A stretch of 64,000 nucleotides of DNA from Streptomyces sp. LUP30. GTDB lineage: Bacteria > Actinomycetota > Actinomycetes > Streptomycetales > Streptomycetaceae. The stretch's first letter is position 1. Each line of letters opens with the position of its first letter. The stretch is from positions 1-64,000 of the forward strand of contig NZ_MJAJ01000051.1 of the NCBI RefSeq assembly GCF_001746365.1, given 5' to 3'. The notes beneath the pieces were generated by a model that was not told the DNA's origin, did not search any database, and was given only the letters and a program-made list of their open reading frames with translations. Made by a program: the position numbers and the translations under genes. Below, piece after piece: positions 28,618 through 37,798 of this stretch.

Positions 28618-29376
28618 ATGCAGCTCGAGAACACCGCCGCCCTCGTCACCGGCGGTGCGTCCGGCCTCGGCGCGGCCACCGCGAAGGCCCTCGCCGTGCG
28701 CGGCGCCCGGGTCTTCGCCCTCGACCTCAAGGACGGCGTCGACAAGGCGCCCGAGGTCGACGGCGTCACCTATGTCCCCGCCGACGTCACCGACCCCGAG
28801 CAGGTGCGCGCCGCCGTCGCGACGGCGGCCGGCTCCGGCGTCCCGCTGCGGACGGTGGTCAACTGCGCGGGCATCGGCCCGTCGGCGCGGATCCTCGGCA
28901 AGAAGGGCGTCCACGACCTGGGCCTGTACGCCAAGGTGATCCAGATCAACCTGATCGGCACCTTCAACGTGCTCGCCGTCGCCTCGGAGGCCATCGCCGG
29001 GACCGAGGCCGACGCGGACGGCCAGCGGGGTGTCATCGTCAACACCGCGTCCATCGCCGCGTACGACGGCCAGGTCGGCCAGGCGGCCTACGCGTCCTCC
29101 AAGGGCGGGGTCGTGGGACTGACGCTGCCCGCCGCGCGCGACCTCGCGCAGTACGGCATCCGGGTGTGCACCATCGCCCCGGGCATCGTGGAGACGCCGA
29201 TGCTGGCCACCGTGTCGGAGGAGTTCCGGGCCGGACTCGCGGCCGGCGTGCCCTTCCCGCGGCGGCTGGCCCGTCCCGAGGAGTACGCGCAGCTCGCGCT
29301 GTCGATCGTCGATCACGACTACCTCAACGGCGAGACCATCCGGATGGACGGCGCGCTGCGGATGGCCCCCAGGTAG
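28618..29376 (+). CDS. SDR 3-hydroxyacyl-CoA dehydrogenase (HSD10-like)
   Basis: A 252-residue short-chain dehydrogenase. The NAD site is TGGASGLG at residues ~11-18; the catalytic Ser is in NTASIAAYDG and the YxxxK motif is YASSK. It resembles type-II 3-hydroxyacyl-CoA (2-methyl-3-hydroxybutyryl-CoA) dehydrogenases. The ATG at 28618 is chosen because AAGGAG ends 5 bases before it; ATG 28615 and GTG 28612 are also in frame. It overlaps the tail of the dehydrogenase operon. Confidence 0.92.
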   Translation: MQLENTAALVTGGASGLGAATAKALAVRGARVFALDLKDGVDKAPEVDGVTYVPADVTDPEQVRAAVATAAGSGVPLRTVVNCAGIGPSARILGKKGVHDLGLYAKVIQINLIGTFNVLAVASEAIAGTEADADGQRGVIVNTASIAAYDGQVGQAAYASSKGGVVGLTLPAARDLAQYGIRVCTIAPGIVETPMLATVSEEFRAGLAAGVPFPRRLARPEEYAQLALSIVDHDYLNGETIRMDGALRMAPR

Positions 29377-29394
29377 CCCTCGGGAAGTCGCTCC

Positions 29395-29432
29395 GGGCGG
29401 CCCGTTGCCGGCTCCTCGGGCCGGGGCCGCCC
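29395..29432. terminator. Hairpin between convergent SDR and GntR genes
   Basis: GGGCGGCC (29395-29402) pairs with GGCCGCCC (29425-29432) across a 22-base loop, in the 57-base gap between the two convergent stops. Confidence 0.5.
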
Positions 29433-29433
29433 C

Positions 29434-30219
29434 CTAGGGCCTGACCAGCAGCTGGAAGTCGAAGGCGTACCGGGACGCGCGGTAGATGTGCGTCCCGTAC
29501 TCCACCGGCCGGCCGGTGTCGTCGTACGCCGTGCGCTGCATGGTCAGCAGGGCCGCCCCCTCCTTCTCCGCGAGCAGGGCGGCCTCCTCGGCGGTGGCCG
29601 AGCGGGCGCCCACGGTCTGGCGGGCGCTGTGCAGGGTGATGCCCGCCGAGCGCAGCAGCCGGTACAGGCCGGTCGACTCCAGGCGTGCGGTGTCGAGGTC
29701 CAGCAGGGCCGGCGGCAGGTAGTTGCACAGGAACGCCACGGGCTGTCCGTGCGTGGCGCGCAGCCGCTCCAGCACGGTGACCTCGCTGCCCTCCGGGATG
29801 CCCAGCGCGGCTGCGACGTCCGCGCTCGCCGGCACGCGTTCGTTGCGCACGACGTCCGTGGTGGGCCCCTGTCCGGCCGTCTCCAGATCGTCGTAGAGAC
29901 TGCTCAGCTCCAGCGGCCGCTTCACCTGGCTGTGCACCACCTGCGTGCCCACTCCGCGACGGCGCACCAGCAGCCCCTTGTCGACGAGCGACTGGATCGC
30001 CTGGCGCACCGTCGGACGGGACAGACCGAGGCGGGTCGACAGGTCGATCTCGTTGCCCAGAAGGTTGCCGGGGGTGAGGGCCCCATGCTCGATCGCCGCC
30101 TCCAGCTGCTGGGCGAGCTGGTAGTAGAGCGGTACGGGGCTGGTGCGGTCCAGCGCGAAGTGCAGCGCGTCGACCGCCGAGCCGGGCACCGCACGGGGGC
30201 GGTCGCCGGTCTTCGCCAT
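29434..30219 (-). CDS. GntR family regulator, HutC type with UTRA domain
   Basis: A 261-residue GntR regulator. The winged HTH includes LGNEIDLSTRLGLSRPTVRQ (~residues 54-73) and the wing RRGVGTQVVHSQV. The C-terminal ~150 residues are a UTRA ligand domain of the HutC subgroup, ending YRASRYAFDFQLLVRP. GAGGAGG precedes the ATG. It is transcribed away from the sugar ABC transporter and most likely controls it, with a sugar phosphate or related metabolite as effector. Confidence 0.92.
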   Translation of the reverse strand: MAKTGDRPRAVPGSAVDALHFALDRTSPVPLYYQLAQQLEAAIEHGALTPGNLLGNEIDLSTRLGLSRPTVRQAIQSLVDKGLLVRRRGVGTQVVHSQVKRPLELSSLYDDLETAGQGPTTDVVRNERVPASADVAAALGIPEGSEVTVLERLRATHGQPVAFLCNYLPPALLDLDTARLESTGLYRLLRSAGITLHSARQTVGARSATAEEAALLAEKEGAALLTMQRTAYDDTGRPVEYGTHIYRASRYAFDFQLLVRP

Positions 30220-30734
30220 CGGGGCGCCTCCTCGGTCTCGGTGAGGTGGGGGAGCGGGCGGTGCGTGTCAGGCGGGGGCGGCCCCGACGACGACGCCGGA
30301 CCCGCCACGGAATCTCCCGCGCGGCCGTGCTCGCGCGAGGGGTACGTCCCTTCGCGGGGGGTAGTGATCGATCTTGACGCGCCCCCTTGTGATCGAATGC
30401 GGTGGTCGGACCGGCTCGGCCATGTGCGAGGCTCCTCACGGCGACCGGGGTGTCTGGCGACTCCCAGGTGTAGGTCCGCGGGACCCCCGGTGTCAATGGT
30501 TTGTTCTAACATTCGGACCTGATCGTGAAATGATGTCTTAACAAAGTATTGACAGGGGGCCTGACACGGGATTGGATCCCGTCCCAGCAGCGCACGGGCC
30601 GAGTCCGGGACACCTGAACAGTCGCGGACCCGGCCCCGTGGCCCCAATCTGAGGAGAACGGGGTCCCGGATCCTCGTGATCGCCCTCTCCCTTCCCCCGT
30701 CGTTTTCCCCGTAGCACAGTGAGGTGCAGGAAAG
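30220..30734. promoter_or_regulatory. GntR/ABC intergenic control region
   Basis: A 515-base divergent region without a gene. An imperfect inverted repeat places TTTGTTCTAAC at 30500-30510 opposite GTCTTAACAAAG at 30535-30546. TTGACA follows at 30549-30554, with a weak -10 (TTGGAT) at 30572. The repeat abuts the -35, as expected for a repressor site. AGGTGCAGGAAAG supplies the ribosome site for the lipoprotein gene. Confidence 0.5.
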
Positions 30735-31754
30735 ATGGACAGCTCTTCTCCCTCCCGCTCGCGCAGAATCGCCCCGGTCGTCGCCATGGCCGCGGCGGTG
30801 GCCCTGACCCTCGCGGGCTGCTCCAGCAGCTCCGGCGGAAAGAAGTCCGAGGAGAGCGCGGACGGCGCTTCCGCGGGCAAGGCGAGCACCCCGCAGATGA
30901 CGGTCGCCCTGGTGACCCACCAGTCGCCCGGCGACACCTTCTGGGACATCGTCCGCAAGGGGGCCCAGGCCGCCGCGGACAAGGACAACGTGAAGCTGGT
31001 GTACTCCGCCGACCCGAGCGCGGGCGGTCAGGCCAACCTGATCCAGAACGCGATCGACCAGAAGGTCGACGGCATCGCGGTCACCCTCGCCAAGCCCGAC
31101 GCCCTCAAGGCCGTCATAGCCAAGGCGACGGGCGCGAAGATACCCGTGGTGGGCCTCAACTCCGGTGTGAGCGAATGGAAGAAGCTCGGCCTGCTGGAGT
31201 TCTTCGGCCAGGACGAGGCGGTGGCGGGCCAGGCCCTCGGCAACAAGCTGAACTCGCTGGGCTCCAAGAAGGTCGTCTGCGTCATCCAGGAGCAGGGCAA
31301 CATCGGCCTGACCCAGCGCTGCGACGGCGTGAAGAAGACGTTCTCCGGTTCCGTCGAGAACCTCTACGTCAACGGCACCGACATGCCGTCCGTGAAGTCG
31401 ACGATCACCGCCAAGCTCAGCCAGGACAAGGCCATCGACCATGTCGTCACGCTCGGCGCCCCCATCGCGCTGACGGCCGCGCAGTCGGTCACCGACGCGG
31501 GCAGCAAGGCCAAGATCGCCACCTTCGACCTCAACAAGGACCTGACCGGCGCCATCAGCAAGGGCACCGTCGAGCTGGCCGTCGACCAGCAGCCCTACCT
31601 TCAGGGCTACCTGGCGATCGACTCGCTGTGGCTGTACAAGAACAACGGCAACTACATGGGCGGCGGGGAGCAGCCGGTGCTGACCGGTCCCGCCTTCGTG
31701 GACAAGTCCAACGTCGACGCGGTGGCCGCATACGCCGCGAAGGGCACCCGGTGA
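30735..31754 (+). CDS. Sugar ABC transporter substrate-binding lipoprotein
   Basis: A 339-residue periplasmic-binding protein of the ribose/inositol (Peripla_BP_4) class. A signal peptide of ~29 residues ends in the lipobox LAGC, so the mature protein is a lipoprotein on the outer face of the membrane. The two-lobe core includes QMTVALVTHQSPGDTFWDIV and VPVVGLNSGV-type strands. It starts the transport operon, and its stop overlaps the permease start by one base. Confidence 0.94.
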   Translation: MDSSSPSRSRRIAPVVAMAAAVALTLAGCSSSSGGKKSEESADGASAGKASTPQMTVALVTHQSPGDTFWDIVRKGAQAAADKDNVKLVYSADPSAGGQANLIQNAIDQKVDGIAVTLAKPDALKAVIAKATGAKIPVVGLNSGVSEWKKLGLLEFFGQDEAVAGQALGNKLNSLGSKKVVCVIQEQGNIGLTQRCDGVKKTFSGSVENLYVNGTDMPSVKSTITAKLSQDKAIDHVVTLGAPIALTAAQSVTDAGSKAKIATFDLNKDLTGAISKGTVELAVDQQPYLQGYLAIDSLWLYKNNGNYMGGGEQPVLTGPAFVDKSNVDAVAAYAAKGTR

Positions 31755-32830
31755 TGAGCATGACTCGCCACGCCGAGCCGGCGGTGGGAACACCGCCGGC
31801 CCCCGGCCGCAAGGAGAGTGACGGCCGGACCGCGCAACGTCCCCTGGCGCTGCGCCTGTTGGCCCGACCCGAGGTGGGCGTCTTCCTCGGTGCGGTCGCG
31901 GTGTACGTCTTCTTCCTGATCTCGGCGCCGCCGGTGCGCGAGGCCAGCGCGATGGCGAACATCCTCTACCAGTCGTCGACCATCGGGATCATGGCGCTGC
32001 CGGTCGCGCTGCTGATGATCGGCGGCGAGTTCGACCTGTCGGCCGGTGTCGCGGTGATCACCTCGGCGCTCACCGCGAGCATGCTCAGCTACCAGCTCAC
32101 CATGAACGTCTGGGTGGGCGTCGTCGTGGCGCTCCTGGTCTCCCTGGGGATCGGGTTCTTCAACGGGTGGATGGTGGTCAGGACCGGGCTGCCGAGCTTC
32201 CTGATCACGCTGGGCACGTTCCTGATCCTGCAGGGCGTGAATCTGGCCGTCACCAAGCTGGTCACCACCAATGTGGCGACCGACGACATCAGCGACATGG
32301 ACGGCTTCGGCCAGGCGAAGAAGATCTTCGCCTCGTCCTTCGAGGTCGGCGGCGTCCAGGTGAAGATCACGATCGTGTACTGGCTGGTGTTCGCGGCCCT
32401 GGCCACCTGGGTGCTGCTGCGCACCAGGTACGGCAACTGGATCTTCGCGGTCGGCGGCAACAAGGAGTCCGCGCGGGCGGTCGGCGTGCCGGTCACGTTC
32501 ACGAAGATCTCGCTGTTCATGCTGGTCGGCTTCGGCGCCTGGTTCGTCGGCATGCACCAGCTGTTCACCTTCAACACCGTGCAGTCCGGCGAGGGCGTCG
32601 GCCAGGAGCTGATCTACATCTCGGCGGCCGTCATCGGCGGCTGTCTGCTGACCGGCGGCGCCGGCTCGGCCATCGGCCCGGTCTTCGGCGCGTTCATGTT
32701 CGGCATGGTGCAGCAGGGCATCGTCTACGCCGGCTGGAACCCCGACTGGTTCAAGGCCTTCCTCGGCGTGATGCTCCTCGGCGCCGTCCTGATCAATCTG
32801 TGGGTCAGCCGCACGGCGACCCGGAGGTGA
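31754..32830 (+). CDS. Sugar ABC transporter permease (RbsC-like)
   Basis: A 358-residue inner-membrane permease of the BPD_transp_2 family. After a ~35-residue cytosolic N-terminus there are about nine or ten hydrophobic helices. The motif [13 protein letters not shown] and the loop [17 protein letters not shown] are typical of ribose/xylose/inositol permeases. The ATG overlaps the previous stop (TGATG). Confidence 0.94.
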   Translation: MSMTRHAEPAVGTPPAPGRKESDGRTAQRPLALRLLARPEVGVFLGAVAVYVFFLISAPPVREASAMANILYQSSTIGIMALPVALLMIGGEFDLSAGVAVITSALTASMLSYQLTMNVWVGVVVALLVSLGIGFFNGWMVVRTGLPSFLITLGTFLILQGVNLAVTKLVTTNVATDDISDMDGFGQAKKIFASSFEVGGVQVKITIVYWLVFAALATWVLLRTRYGNWIFAVGGNKESARAVGVPVTFTKISLFMLVGFGAWFVGMHQLFTFNTVQSGEGVGQELIYISAAVIGGCLLTGGAGSAIGPVFGAFMFGMVQQGIVYAGWNPDWFKAFLGVMLLGAVLINLWVSRTATRR

Positions 32831-32835
32831 CCCCC

Positions 32836-33756
32836 ATGACATCCAGCAACCACAGCGGCGCCCACGGGGCCGTCATCGCGGACACCGTCGCCGAGGGCGT
32901 GGACGACGGGGCGATCGTCGAACTGCGCAACGCGGGCAAGTCCTACGGCAACATCCGTGCCCTGCACGGCGTCAGCCTGACCGTCCACCCGGGCCGGGTG
33001 ACCTGTGTCCTCGGCGACAACGGCGCCGGCAAGTCCACCCTCATCAAGATCGTCTCCGGGCTGCACCAGCACACCGAGGGCGAGTTCCTCGTCGACGGCC
33101 TGCCGGTGCGCTTCTCCACCCCCCGTGAGGCCCTCGACAAGGGGATCGCCACCGTCTACCAGGACCTGGCCACCGTCCCGCTGATGCCGGTGTGGAGGAA
33201 CTTCTTCCTCGGCTCGGAGATGACCAAGGGCTCCTGGCCGCTGCGCCGTCTCGACATCGACAGGATGAAGAGGACCGCCGACGAGGAACTGCGCAACATG
33301 GGCATCATCCTCGACGACCTGGAACAGCCCATCGGCACCCTCTCCGGCGGCCAGCGCCAGTGTGTCGCGATCGCCCGCGCCGTCTACTTCGGCGCGCGTG
33401 TCCTCATCCTCGACGAGCCCACCGCCGCCCTCGGCGTCAAGCAGTCCGGCGTGGTCCTGAAGTACATCGCCGCCGCCCGCGACCGCGGCCTCGGCGTCAT
33501 CTTCATCACCCACAACCCCCACCACGCCTACATGGTCGGCGACCATTTCAGCGTGCTGCGCCTGGGCACCATGGAGCTCAGCGCCTCCCGCGACCAGGTC
33601 AGCCTCGAAGAACTCACCAACCACATGGCAGGCGGCACCGAACTCGCCGCCCTGAAGCATGAGTTGGCCCAGGTCCGCGGCGTGGACGTGGATCTGCTGC
33701 CGGAGGAGAAGGACCTCACCGCTCCGGTGGCCGCCCCCGGCGAAGGGAAGTCCTGA
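32836..33756 (+). CDS. Sugar ABC transporter ATPase, single-domain
   Basis: A 306-residue ATPase. Walker A is GDNGAGKST, the signature LSGGQRQ, Walker [13 protein letters not shown] and the switch His is in [12 protein letters not shown]. Carbohydrate CUT2 transporters usually use a two-domain ATPase of ~500 residues; this one has a single domain and presumably homodimerises, as known for FrcA-type systems. An acidic ~30-residue tail ends the protein. It starts 5 bases after the permease. Confidence 0.93.
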   Translation: MTSSNHSGAHGAVIADTVAEGVDDGAIVELRNAGKSYGNIRALHGVSLTVHPGRVTCVLGDNGAGKSTLIKIVSGLHQHTEGEFLVDGLPVRFSTPREALDKGIATVYQDLATVPLMPVWRNFFLGSEMTKGSWPLRRLDIDRMKRTADEELRNMGIILDDLEQPIGTLSGGQRQCVAIARAVYFGARVLILDEPTAALGVKQSGVVLKYIAAARDRGLGVIFITHNPHHAYMVGDHFSVLRLGTMELSASRDQVSLEELTNHMAGGTELAALKHELAQVRGVDVDLLPEEKDLTAPVAAPGEGKS

Positions 33757-33757
33757 G

Positions 33758-34660
33758 ATGTCCGGAGCGCTGGACCGCATCAGGGTGGGGTCCGCCCCCG
33801 ACTCCTGGGGCGTGTGGTTCCCCGACGACCCCCGGCAGGTGCCCTGGAAGCGCTTCCTGGACGAGGTCGCCGAGGCCGGCTACTCCTGGATCGAACTCGG
33901 ACCCTACGGCTACCTGCCGACCGACCCGGCCCGTCTCACCGACGAGGTGGACCGGCGGAACCTGAAGGTGTCGGCGGGCACCGTCTTCACCGGCCTGCAC
34001 CGCGGGCCCTCCGTCTGGGAGGCCACCTGGGCGCACGTGAGCCAAGTGGCCGCGCTCACGCGGGCGATGGGCGCCAGGCACCTCGTCGTCATCCCGTCCT
34101 TCTGGCGCGACGACAAGACGGCCGAGATCCTGGAGCCGCCGGAGCTGACCGGCGAGCAGTGGGCGCACCTCACCAAGGGCATGGAGCGCCTGGGTCACGA
34201 GGTGAAGGAGGCCTACGGACTGGACCTGGTCGTCCACCCGCACGCCGACACCCACCTCGACACCGAGGACCACGTCGAACGCTTCCTGGACTCCACCGAC
34301 GGCGAACTGGTCAACCTCTGCCTGGACACCGGTCACTACGCCTACTGCGGCGGCGACAGCGTCGAGTTGATCGAGAGCTACGGCGAGCGCATCGGCTATC
34401 TGCACCTCAAGCAGGTCGACCCGGGGATCCTCGCCGAGGTGGTGCGCGACCAACTGCCGTTCGGCCCCGCCGTGCAACGCGGAGTGATGTGCGAACCTCC
34501 CTCCGGAATACCGGAGTTGGAGCCGGTCCTCGTCGCCGCGCAGCGGCTCGGCGTCGAGCTGTTCGCGATCGTCGAGCAGGACATGTACCCGTGCGAGCCG
34601 GACGAGCCGCTGCCCATCGCGGTGCGCACCCGCAAGTTCCTGCGCTCCTGCGGGGCGTGA
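33758..34660 (+). CDS. TIM-barrel sugar isomerase/epimerase (IolE/IolI-like)
   Basis: A 300-residue AP-endonuclease-2-fold protein. The N-terminus (VGSAPDSWGVWFPDDP) resembles 2-keto-myo-inositol dehydratase and related enzymes. Metal ligands are likely in WIELGPYGYLP, VVHPHADTHL, CLDTGHYAYCGGD and FAIVEQDMYP. It overlaps the ATPase stop region (TGAGATG) and belongs to the transport operon. It probably acts on the imported polyol or keto-sugar; isomerase versus dehydratase is not decided. Confidence 0.88.
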   Translation: MSGALDRIRVGSAPDSWGVWFPDDPRQVPWKRFLDEVAEAGYSWIELGPYGYLPTDPARLTDEVDRRNLKVSAGTVFTGLHRGPSVWEATWAHVSQVAALTRAMGARHLVVIPSFWRDDKTAEILEPPELTGEQWAHLTKGMERLGHEVKEAYGLDLVVHPHADTHLDTEDHVERFLDSTDGELVNLCLDTGHYAYCGGDSVELIESYGERIGYLHLKQVDPGILAEVVRDQLPFGPAVQRGVMCEPPSGIPELEPVLVAAQRLGVELFAIVEQDMYPCEPDEPLPIAVRTRKFLRSCGA

Positions 34661-34735
34661 GCGGCCGCAGGTCGCGGAGCGTCGCGCCGTGGCCGACAGG
34701 CGGCGGCGTGCCCCCGCTCGTATGGTGGGGGTGAT

Positions 34736-34751
34736 GGGCCGCATGCGGCCC
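34736..34751. promoter_or_regulatory. 16-bp perfect palindrome
   Basis: GGGCCGCATGCGGCCC lies between the TIM-barrel gene and the serine-hydrolase gene, 60 bases before the latter. It could be an operator or a weak terminator stem without a loop. Confidence 0.4.
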
Positions 34752-34810
34752 GTGCCCCTGGTGCGGCTGTGGTCTGCGGCGCGAGAACCTCCTCACGTGG
34801 GAGCAAGCCC

Positions 34811-36058
34811 ATGACACACCCGTACACGCGACTGCGCAGCGGCGTCCTCGTCGCCGCCGCGGTGGGGGCGTTGATGGCGCCCGCCGCGGCCGGTGCGACG
34901 CCGCCGCCCGCCTCGGCCGCCGCCGTGACCGCCGCCCAACCGCCCTCGCCCACCTCGTCCGGCGACGGCGTCGTCGCGCTCACCCCCGGGGTGCGACAGC
35001 AGGTCGACGACGCCGTCCAGCAGGTCATGCGGCAGGCGAACGTGCCCGGCGTGAGCGTCGGCATCTGGACGCCCGACAAGGGGCAGTACGTGAAGTCCTT
35101 CGGGGTCCGCGACAAGAGCACCGGTCAGACCATGGCCCCCGACCTGTTCATGCGGATCGGCAGCGAGACCAAGACGTTCACCGTCACCGCGCTCCTGCAA
35201 CTGGTCGACGAGGGCAAGGTCGGCCTCGACGACACCATCGGGACCTACGTCGACGGTGTGCCGAACGGCGACCGGATCACCCTGCGGCAGCTGGCCGAGA
35301 TGCGCAGCGGACTGTTCAACTACTCCGACGACGAGGGTTTCTTCAAGGCGCTGACCTCCGACCCGAACCGGCCGTTCTCCCCGCAGGAGCTGCTCGGCTA
35401 CTCCTTCAAGCACCCCGTGCTCTTCCCGCCGGGCCAGGAGTTCTTCTACTGCAACACCAACCTGATCCTGCTCGGTCTGGTCGTCGAGAAGATGAGCGGT
35501 CAGCATCTGAACGACTACATCCACGAGCACATCCTGAGCCCGGCCGGTCTCGACGACACCCTGTTCCCGACCGGCAACGAGTTCCCCACCCCGCACTCCC
35601 AGGGCTACACGAACCAGACCGCGACCGGGCAGGTCGAGGACTCGGCCGACTGGGACCCCTCCTGGGCCTGGGCCGCCGGCGCGATGATCTCCACCCTGGA
35701 CGACCTGCGGATCTGGGCGCGCACCGTGGCCACCGGCGTGCTGCCCGACGGTGAGCGGATGATCAGCCCCGCCGCCCAGAAGCAGCGGCTGACGACACCC
35801 CCCACGCCCGTCCCGGGCGCCGGATACGGCCTCGGCATCTTCAATGTGCAGGGCTGGATCGGCCACAACGGCTCGCTGCCCGGTTACGAGTCGCTGACCA
35901 TCTATCTGCCGTCCGCGCAGGCCACCGTCGTCGTCGTGCTGAACACGGACATCGACTACAAGAACGCAGAGCCCAGTACCCTGTTCGGCGACGCGATCAC
36001 GAAGATCATCTCCCCGGACCATGTCTTCAACCTGCCGGCGGAACCCGCGGCGCGGTGA
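34811..36058 (+). CDS. Secreted serine hydrolase (D-alanyl-D-alanine carboxypeptidase/beta-lactamase family)
   Basis: A 415-residue class-C-like serine hydrolase. A signal peptide of ~35-40 residues precedes an Ala/Pro-rich linker. Catalytic motifs are intact: SxxK as IGSETKTFT, YxN as YCNTN and the third motif as GHNGSLPGYES. The AGAMISTLDDLRIWARTVATG segment is family-typical. It should act outside the cell on peptidoglycan peptides or an ester. It is 150 bases after the sugar operon with its own upstream region, so its link to that operon is doubtful. Confidence 0.92.
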   Translation: MTHPYTRLRSGVLVAAAVGALMAPAAAGATPPPASAAAVTAAQPPSPTSSGDGVVALTPGVRQQVDDAVQQVMRQANVPGVSVGIWTPDKGQYVKSFGVRDKSTGQTMAPDLFMRIGSETKTFTVTALLQLVDEGKVGLDDTIGTYVDGVPNGDRITLRQLAEMRSGLFNYSDDEGFFKALTSDPNRPFSPQELLGYSFKHPVLFPPGQEFFYCNTNLILLGLVVEKMSGQHLNDYIHEHILSPAGLDDTLFPTGNEFPTPHSQGYTNQTATGQVEDSADWDPSWAWAAGAMISTLDDLRIWARTVATGVLPDGERMISPAAQKQRLTTPPTPVPGAGYGLGIFNVQGWIGHNGSLPGYESLTIYLPSAQATVVVVLNTDIDYKNAEPSTLFGDAITKIISPDHVFNLPAEPAAR

Positions 36059-36109
36059 GGACGTTCGACAAGGCACAGGGCGAGTGACGTCGTGTACGGG
36101 GAGGGTGAG

Positions 36110-36283
36110 ATGCGGGAGAAGGAGCAGGCCGGCGCCGCGGAGGAGCTGCGTCGGGCGCGGTTCGGCGCGTTGCCCGAGCGGGTGCGCCCGCAGGACATGG
36201 TGGAGGAGCAGCCGGCCACGCCGAGAGACCCGGCGCGCGACGCCTACGACCCGGACGAGTTCGCGGTGCGGTACGGCCTGTGA
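36110..36283 (+). CDS. Small conserved hypothetical protein
   Basis: A 57-residue acidic protein (start MREKEQAGAAEELRRARFG, end DPDEFAVRYGL). The ATG at 36110 has GGGGAGGG 5 bases upstream; a GTG at 36092 is also in frame. I recall similar small Streptomyces proteins with the same ends but know no function. It is followed directly by a strong terminator. Confidence 0.68.
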   Translation: MREKEQAGAAEELRRARFGALPERVRPQDMVEEQPATPRDPARDAYDPDEFAVRYGL

Positions 36284-36289
36284 GCCGAT

Positions 36290-36326
36290 GAGCGCGGCCG
36301 GGGGAGCACTGTCCCCGGCCGCGCTC
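36290..36326. terminator. Strong bidirectional terminator
   Basis: A perfect 14-bp stem (36290-36303 with 36313-36326) and a 9-base loop between convergent genes. Confidence 0.85.
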
Positions 36327-36342
36327 GGGGCGGGCCGCCGGT

Positions 36343-37347
36343 TCAGCCGGCCCGCACCTCCGCGATCGTCACCGGCCGGTGCTCGTGCAGGGACAGCGTG
36401 CAGGCCTCCGCGATCCAGCCCGCCTCCAGAGCGTCCTCGATCGTGCAGGGCGAGGGGCGGGAGCCCGCCACGACCTCGGTGAACGCGGTGAGTTCGGCAC
36501 GGTAGGCGGCGGTGAAGCGGTCCATGAAGAAGTCGTGCGGGGTGCCGGCCGGGAAGGTGACGCCGGGCTCCACCGAACGCAGCGGCAGCTTGTCCTCCAG
36601 ACCCACGGCGATCGAGTCCGTGAAGCCGTGGAGCTCCATACGGACGTCGTAACCGCGCGCGTTGTGGCGGGAGTTGGACACCACCGCGATGGTGCCGTCG
36701 TCGAGGGTGAGCACCGCCCCGGTGGTGTCGGCGTCGCCCGCCTCCCTGATGTAGTCGGCGCCCCGGTTGCCGCCCACCGCGTACACCTCGGTCACCTCGC
36801 GGCCCGTCACCCAGCGGATGATGTCGAAGTCGTGCACGGAGCAGTCCCGGAAGATGCCGCCGGACGCGGCGATGTACGCGGCCGGCGGCGGGGCCGGGTC
36901 CAGCGTGGTGGAGCGTACGGTGTGCAGCTTGCCCAGCTCGCCCGACCGAACGGCCGACCGCGCGGCGACGAAGCCCGCGTCGAAGCGGCGGTTGTAGCCG
37001 ATCTGGATGGGCACGCTGCTGCCCTGGACGGCGCTGAGCACCGCGACGCCCTCGGTCATCGTCCTGGCGACGGGCTTCTCGCAGAAGACGGGGACGCCCG
37101 CCTCGACGGCGGCGAGGATCAGACCCGGATGGGCGTCGGTCGCCGCCGCGATCACGACACCGTCCACCCCGGCGGCCAGCACGGCCTCGGGGGAGTCCGC
37201 GACGTCGGCGCCGAACCGCTCGGCGGCGGTCTTGGCGGCCTCCGCGAACGGGTCGGCCACCACGAGCGACTCGACGGCGTCGAGTCCGAAGAGGGTCTCG
37301 GCGTGGAAGGCGCCGATGCGGCCGAGGCCGAGGATTCCGATGCGCAT
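36343..37347 (-). CDS. Gfo/Idh/MocA dehydrogenase (inositol 2-dehydrogenase-like)
   Basis: A 334-residue NAD(P)-dependent oxidoreductase. The Rossmann start GILGLGRIGAFHAE and EKPVART are standard; the catalytic region includes GIFRDCSVHDFDIIRWVTG with the Asp and His of IolG-type enzymes. It oxidises a sugar or cyclitol hydroxyl. The minus-strand promoter carries a (GGGGAC)n repeat, and AAGGAG precedes the ATG. It is convergent with the small gene and downstream of the dioxygenase gene on the same strand, separated by 450 bases. Confidence 0.9.
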   Translation of the reverse strand: MRIGILGLGRIGAFHAETLFGLDAVESLVVADPFAEAAKTAAERFGADVADSPEAVLAAGVDGVVIAAATDAHPGLILAAVEAGVPVFCEKPVARTMTEGVAVLSAVQGSSVPIQIGYNRRFDAGFVAARSAVRSGELGKLHTVRSTTLDPAPPPAAYIAASGGIFRDCSVHDFDIIRWVTGREVTEVYAVGGNRGADYIREAGDADTTGAVLTLDDGTIAVVSNSRHNARGYDVRMELHGFTDSIAVGLEDKLPLRSVEPGVTFPAGTPHDFFMDRFTAAYRAELTAFTEVVAGSRPSPCTIEDALEAGWIAEACTLSLHEHRPVTIAEVRAG

Positions 37348-37798
37348 GGGACGTGCAGCTCCTTGAGGGTCTTACGGGACGGGGACGGGGACGGGGACGG
37401 GGACGGGGGCGGACGGGCGAAGGGGACGGGGGAAAGGGGAAGGGGAAGCATGGGGCCGGCGGGTCCGGTCCGAGCGCGGACGCAGGGCGTGAGCGGGGGC
37501 TGCCCGCCGCACGCGGGCCGTGCGACGACGTCGACGATCCTGCCGGGCGCCCGGCCGACCGGCACGTCGGCGACCGCCGCCCGCAGGGCGGACACCGGCC
37601 CCCCGACGGGTCCTCCCGGGCTCCGCAGGGCCGGGCTCCGGCGGTACGCCCGCCGCCTCGCGGCCCGGGGCGGCCCGACCGGTCACCGGGGCCGCGTCCG
37701 GCTCCGGTCGCCGTCCCGTGGTGACGGCCGCACCGCCGCCCCGGCTGTCACGGCCGGCGCGGCCGTCGACGTGGAGAAGTTCCATGTGCGTGCCCCGG
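37348..37798. other. 451-base intergenic region with G-rich tract
   Basis: Lies between the dioxygenase stop and the Gfo/Idh start on the minus strand. Apart from the hexamer repeat at 37375-37409 and a purine-rich run to ~37453, I find no convincing gene. Confidence 0.6.
37375..37409. repeat. Tandem GGGGAC hexamer repeat
   Basis: Five or more copies of GGGGAC (one imperfect, GGGGGC) in a row, 28-62 bases upstream of the Gfo/Idh start on the opposite strand. Length variation would change the promoter or leader of that gene. Confidence 0.85.

Noticed and set aside
37372-37785. Minus-strand open frame in the intergenic region before the Gfo/Idh gene
   Set aside because: The translation is Arg/Gly/Pro-rich and ends in repeated Pro-Val from the hexamer repeat; no ribosome site or family resemblance.
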